From the NCBI RefSeq assembly GCF_002727065.1, contig NZ_PDVP01000020.1, positions 1-64,000 on the forward strand: a stretch of DNA of 64,000 nucleotides. Reading direction: 5' to 3'. This stretch comes from Zhengella mangrovi (GTDB taxonomy: Bacteria > Pseudomonadota > Alphaproteobacteria > Rhizobiales > Rhizobiaceae). Below the pieces are notes generated by a model. The model was not told the origin of the DNA, made no database searches, and worked only from the letters and a program-made list of their open reading frames with translations. The position numbers were made by a program, and so were the translations under genes. Shown in pieces: positions 61,600 through 64,000 of the stretch. Within the stretch, counting starts at the first letter, position 1. Every line of letters starts with the position of its first letter.

Positions 61600-63258
61600 C
61601 TATTCCAGCTTGCGGGTCTTGCCTCTTGGCCGATGGCGCTTGCGCCGCTGACGATCGGCTGCTTCCAATTCGCGTACACGCTTTGCGATCCGATCATCCC
61701 GCTCGCTGCTCGATCGGGTTGTCTGTTCGGCGTCTTTCGAGTGGTCCGACCCGATCTCGGTCTGCTTGACGGTTTCGGATGGCCGAAGGATGTCTGCCGG
61801 CGCGTGTGGTCTGACCTGGCTCAGCGACGTGTCGGATGCAACCGGGCCGCCACCCATTTTCCGGGACAGCCGCTCCAGTTGATGGCGCTCGCCGGCCGTC
61901 CGGGCCGAATTCGGGTCGGCAGCTTTTCGCTGCTTGGCAGCGACTTTTGGTAACGCCTTGGCGGCCGCAAAATTGCGCCCCGTTTCGGCTTGCCCCCGAA
62001 CAGCAAAATTCGTTCGGGCACGCGAGGCGGCGGCATCGGACCGGCCGGAGCGTGCCCGCGCAGCGATGCGCTCTTCATCGCGGCGGCGCTCGGCGGCATG
62101 GCGGGCTTCCAAGCGCCGCCATAATTCGCCGGTCTTGTCACGCGCCTGCTTGTGTCGCTGGTCGATAAGGCCGGTGAGTTTGTCTTCGGCGCGGATCATT
62201 TGGCCAATGGCCCGGCGCTCGATGAAACGCCGCGGCGAAAGCAGCGCCGCCACCTTGGCAAACAGGCTTGGAATGGCCTGGGGCCCATGCCGGTTTGTGG
62301 CCTTATCGAGGGCTGCCTGGCGTGCCTCGCGGTGCTTGCGCAAGGCATCGAGATCCCTGCCCGGGCCGGCCCGCAGGCGGGCATCGATGCGCGCCAGAAA
62401 ACGGGTCTGGCGCAGCGCAAAGTCGCGCAATTCCTTTTGCTGGCGATCAGCGCGCGCCTGCCGGATGGCCTCGTCGTCGAGATGGGCATGGGCCCTGAAC
62501 CAGTCGTGATCGCCGCGTGGTGTCTGCTTGTGCCGGACATAGCGTCCCTTCGCCTGCGGATCGGCCTTGCGGCGCGCTGCCTTGTCGGCCCGCATGGCGT
62601 GGCGCTGTTCCCAGTTGAAAACCCGTTCATGGCACAGGATGAAACCGGTTTTCCGCTCGTGCTGCATGGCCCACCAGGACAGTTTCAGCCAGTCATTGCT
62701 GACCGAAGCATATTTGCCGTTGATGGGCGAGATGCGGTTGACGATCAGATGCACATGGGGATGCGCGGTGTCCGTATGCTGGACGATCAAGGCCTGGCGG
62801 TCCTCCAGCCCAAGGGCGGTGAGCACCTCGTCGGCGGCCTTGAGCATGTCGGCCCGGCTTGGTGTCCTGTCCTTGGTCGGATGCCAGGCAAGGCTGAGCG
62901 TATAGACCGGCTTGGACCCCTGACGGCCACGAAACGGATTGGCGCGCCGGACATAGTCGGCATAGCCCATGCCGGCCGCCTTGGCGGCGGCGGCAACGGC
63001 GGCCTGGCGGACATTATGGGCGTTGGCGGAAAGCCAGGACATGCAGCGCAGCGCCTTGTCCGGATCGGTGGTGGGCAAATTGCGGGTCGCGGTGAATCCC
63101 ACCCGGGTAGCGGTCGCCGCTCCCTTGTCGTGCAGCATGTAGTCATTGGCGGCCGGACGCGCTTGCGCCTTGGCATCGCCGGCCTTGCGGATGTCATTGA
63201 GGTAATAGAGGCCGGCGCCGTGAAAGCTTGAACCGAGGCTGGCAACGCGCGGGATCAT
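61600..63258 (-). CDS. MobA/VirD2-like relaxase
   Basis: The 552-residue protein has the three-His metal motif HTDTAHPHVHLIVNRI (about 161-176) of MOB relaxases, after a GFTATRNLPTTDPDKALRCM region. The N-terminus begins MIPRVASLGSSFHGAGLYYLNDIRK. The C-terminal 250 residues are very basic and helical (RQTRFLARIDARLRAG, RHAAERRRDEERI). It nicks oriT and pilots the strand into the recipient. Which Tyr is the nucleophile is not clear. It overlaps mobC by ATGA. Confidence 0.88.
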   Translation of the reverse strand: MIPRVASLGSSFHGAGLYYLNDIRKAGDAKAQARPAANDYMLHDKGAATATRVGFTATRNLPTTDPDKALRCMSWLSANAHNVRQAAVAAAAKAAGMGYADYVRRANPFRGRQGSKPVYTLSLAWHPTKDRTPSRADMLKAADEVLTALGLEDRQALIVQHTDTAHPHVHLIVNRISPINGKYASVSNDWLKLSWWAMQHERKTGFILCHERVFNWEQRHAMRADKAARRKADPQAKGRYVRHKQTPRGDHDWFRAHAHLDDEAIRQARADRQQKELRDFALRQTRFLARIDARLRAGPGRDLDALRKHREARQAALDKATNRHGPQAIPSLFAKVAALLSPRRFIERRAIGQMIRAEDKLTGLIDQRHKQARDKTGELWRRLEARHAAERRRDEERIAARARSGRSDAAASRARTNFAVRGQAETGRNFAAAKALPKVAAKQRKAADPNSARTAGERHQLERLSRKMGGGPVASDTSLSQVRPHAPADILRPSETVKQTEIGSDHSKDAEQTTRSSSERDDRIAKRVRELEAADRQRRKRHRPRGKTRKLE

Positions 63259-63608
63259 GACGGCAACAGGCGATCGAGCACCGCGTCGAGCCGGTCGAGC
63301 AGGCGCTCGAATTCATTCGGTTGGTGACCCGTCTGCAAGATGATGGGGGCGAGAAGCTGCAGAGACATGCCAATGCGGGTCAGCGCATCGATCAACTCAA
63401 AATCGGAGCCTCCGGTCTTGCGGTGATTGTCATTGACGCCGTCATGGCAAAGCTGAGCGCGGGCAAAATCGGATCCGGTCAGGCCGGCATCGGCCGCATT
63501 GATCAGGAAGCGCGCCTGTTCGCGCGGATTGACCCAGATGACGATACGCGCAGTGCGCGCCTCGCCGGGCGGCTTTGTGGGTCGTCCTGTTTTCGCTCTG
63601 TCTGTCAT
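63255..63608 (-). CDS. MobC-like relaxosome accessory protein
   Basis: The 117-residue protein starts with a basic head (RAKTGRPTKPPGEARTARIVIWVNPREQARFLINAADAGLTGSDFARAQLCHDG, a ribbon-helix-helix pattern) and ends FERLLDRLDAVLDRLL. MobC proteins help melt oriT DNA for the relaxase. It is the first gene of the mobilization operon and overlaps the relaxase start by ATGA. Confidence 0.85.
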   Translation of the reverse strand: MTDRAKTGRPTKPPGEARTARIVIWVNPREQARFLINAADAGLTGSDFARAQLCHDGVNDNHRKTGGSDFELIDALTRIGMSLQLLAPIILQTGHQPNEFERLLDRLDAVLDRLLPS

Positions 63609-64000
63609 CCTACGTCGTCATACTCATGGGCCGCTGATTCACAGGCGCTCGATGTCACTCAAGCGACCAGCTCACGCTGGGGTGAATTTGATCCCGGCTG
63701 CGCCGGGTCAAAGAGGGGCGGCGGCACGAGGCCCCCCTTGCCAGAGTTTTTCGGCACCGAAAAACATATCTGGCTACTACAGGCGCAGAAACAAGCACAA
63801 AATAATCTGAATTTCCAGATTAAATTCATCAATTGCTTCATTTTTAATGAGAAATACTTGCCGTTATTAGCAATCACATCGAACAAACGGTGATAAAAAG
63901 GTGGTTCCAATGGCAGATGCGCAATCAAAAACACATGCCACCGCGCGCCCTGGAGCCCGCCTTAAGGCGGTGCGAAAGAGTAGCGTGCGGTGTCCATAAA
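63609..64000. other. Region upstream of mobC, likely holding oriT
   Basis: No sure gene lies here. The region just upstream of mobC is the normal place of oriT. It includes a GC-rich segment (63695-63740), a perfect hairpin (63746-63765) and an AT-rich stretch (63780-63890). A 29-residue frame (63910-63999, MADAQSKTHATARPG) begins after a fair ribosome binding site; I cannot say if it is real. Confidence 0.5.
63746..63765. promoter_or_regulatory. Perfect inverted repeat, candidate oriT element
   Basis: GTTTTTCGG and CCGAAAAAC with a two-base spacer (CA) form a 9-bp-arm hairpin, 138 bases upstream of the mobC start. Relaxases commonly recognise such an inverted repeat beside the nic site. A role as terminator is possible too, since U-rich sequence is in the stem and not after it. 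Confidence 0.4.

Noticed and set aside
63910-63999. A 29-residue gene at the right edge
   Set aside because: It has a fair ribosome binding site but is too short, near the window end and without known relatives; noted but not called.

Overview
The window comes from a GC-rich alphaproteobacterium, most likely of the order Hyphomicrobiales (Rhizobiales). The evidence is a Porin_2/Omp2b-type porin, a PleC/DivJ-type histidine kinase, a GcvA-like LysR regulator, the typical rhizobial 45-bp palindromic repeat (GCAATTCC...GGAATTGC) and small genes of rhizobial character. I cannot name a genus. The first 117 bases hold only the 3' tail of a tRNA-Val, which looks like the attachment scar of an element lying to the left.

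Positions 118-39382 are ordinary chromosome. This part includes envelope genes (porin, two L,D-transpeptidases, a GH25 lipoprotein, a TadG-like protein), class I fumarase, a diguanylate cyclase, and molybdenum cofactor genes (moaA, and mobA-mobB). It also holds an amino-acid ABC uptake cluster without its ATPase, small repair and detoxification genes, cobT, and a membrane-anchored aspartic protease. The metabolic highlight is at 28320-31251. A PQQ-dependent alcohol dehydrogenase carries the Asp-Tyr-Asp signature expected of lanthanide enzymes, and it is followed directly by a cytochrome c fused to an MxaJ/XoxJ-like periplasmic binding domain.

From about 39350 to beyond the right end the DNA is a mobile element inserted at the 5' end of dusA. 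A tyrosine integrase (39522-40592) sits beside the junction. Next comes a tightly coupled leftward operon (48690 to 40605): ribbon-helix-helix regulator, DUF262/DUF1524 (GmrSD-like) nuclease, MmeI-like DNA methyltransferase without a visible nuclease motif, superfamily 2 helicase, and GIY-YIG nuclease. It looks like a split, multi-subunit restriction-modification or anti-phage system and is the best candidate here for an undescribed system.

The element continues with a cargo block of unknown genes at 48.9-54.3 kb: tandem paralogues, an unusual ParE-type toxin pair, a membrane protein, a serine recombinase and an AT-rich DUF1036/lipoprotein pair. This block is bounded by two copies of one short direct repeat. 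After it come an ArdC antirestriction protein, a resolvase coupled to parDE, a papain-like protease, a ParA/ribbon-helix-helix partition pair, a plasmid-type origin with 22-bp iterons and a DnaA box, RepA, and a MobA/MobC relaxase module. The whole is best read as a mobilizable, plasmid-like replicon that integrates at dusA and carries both a restriction system and an antirestriction gene. No type IV secretion genes and no second att site are visible, so the right end lies outside the window.
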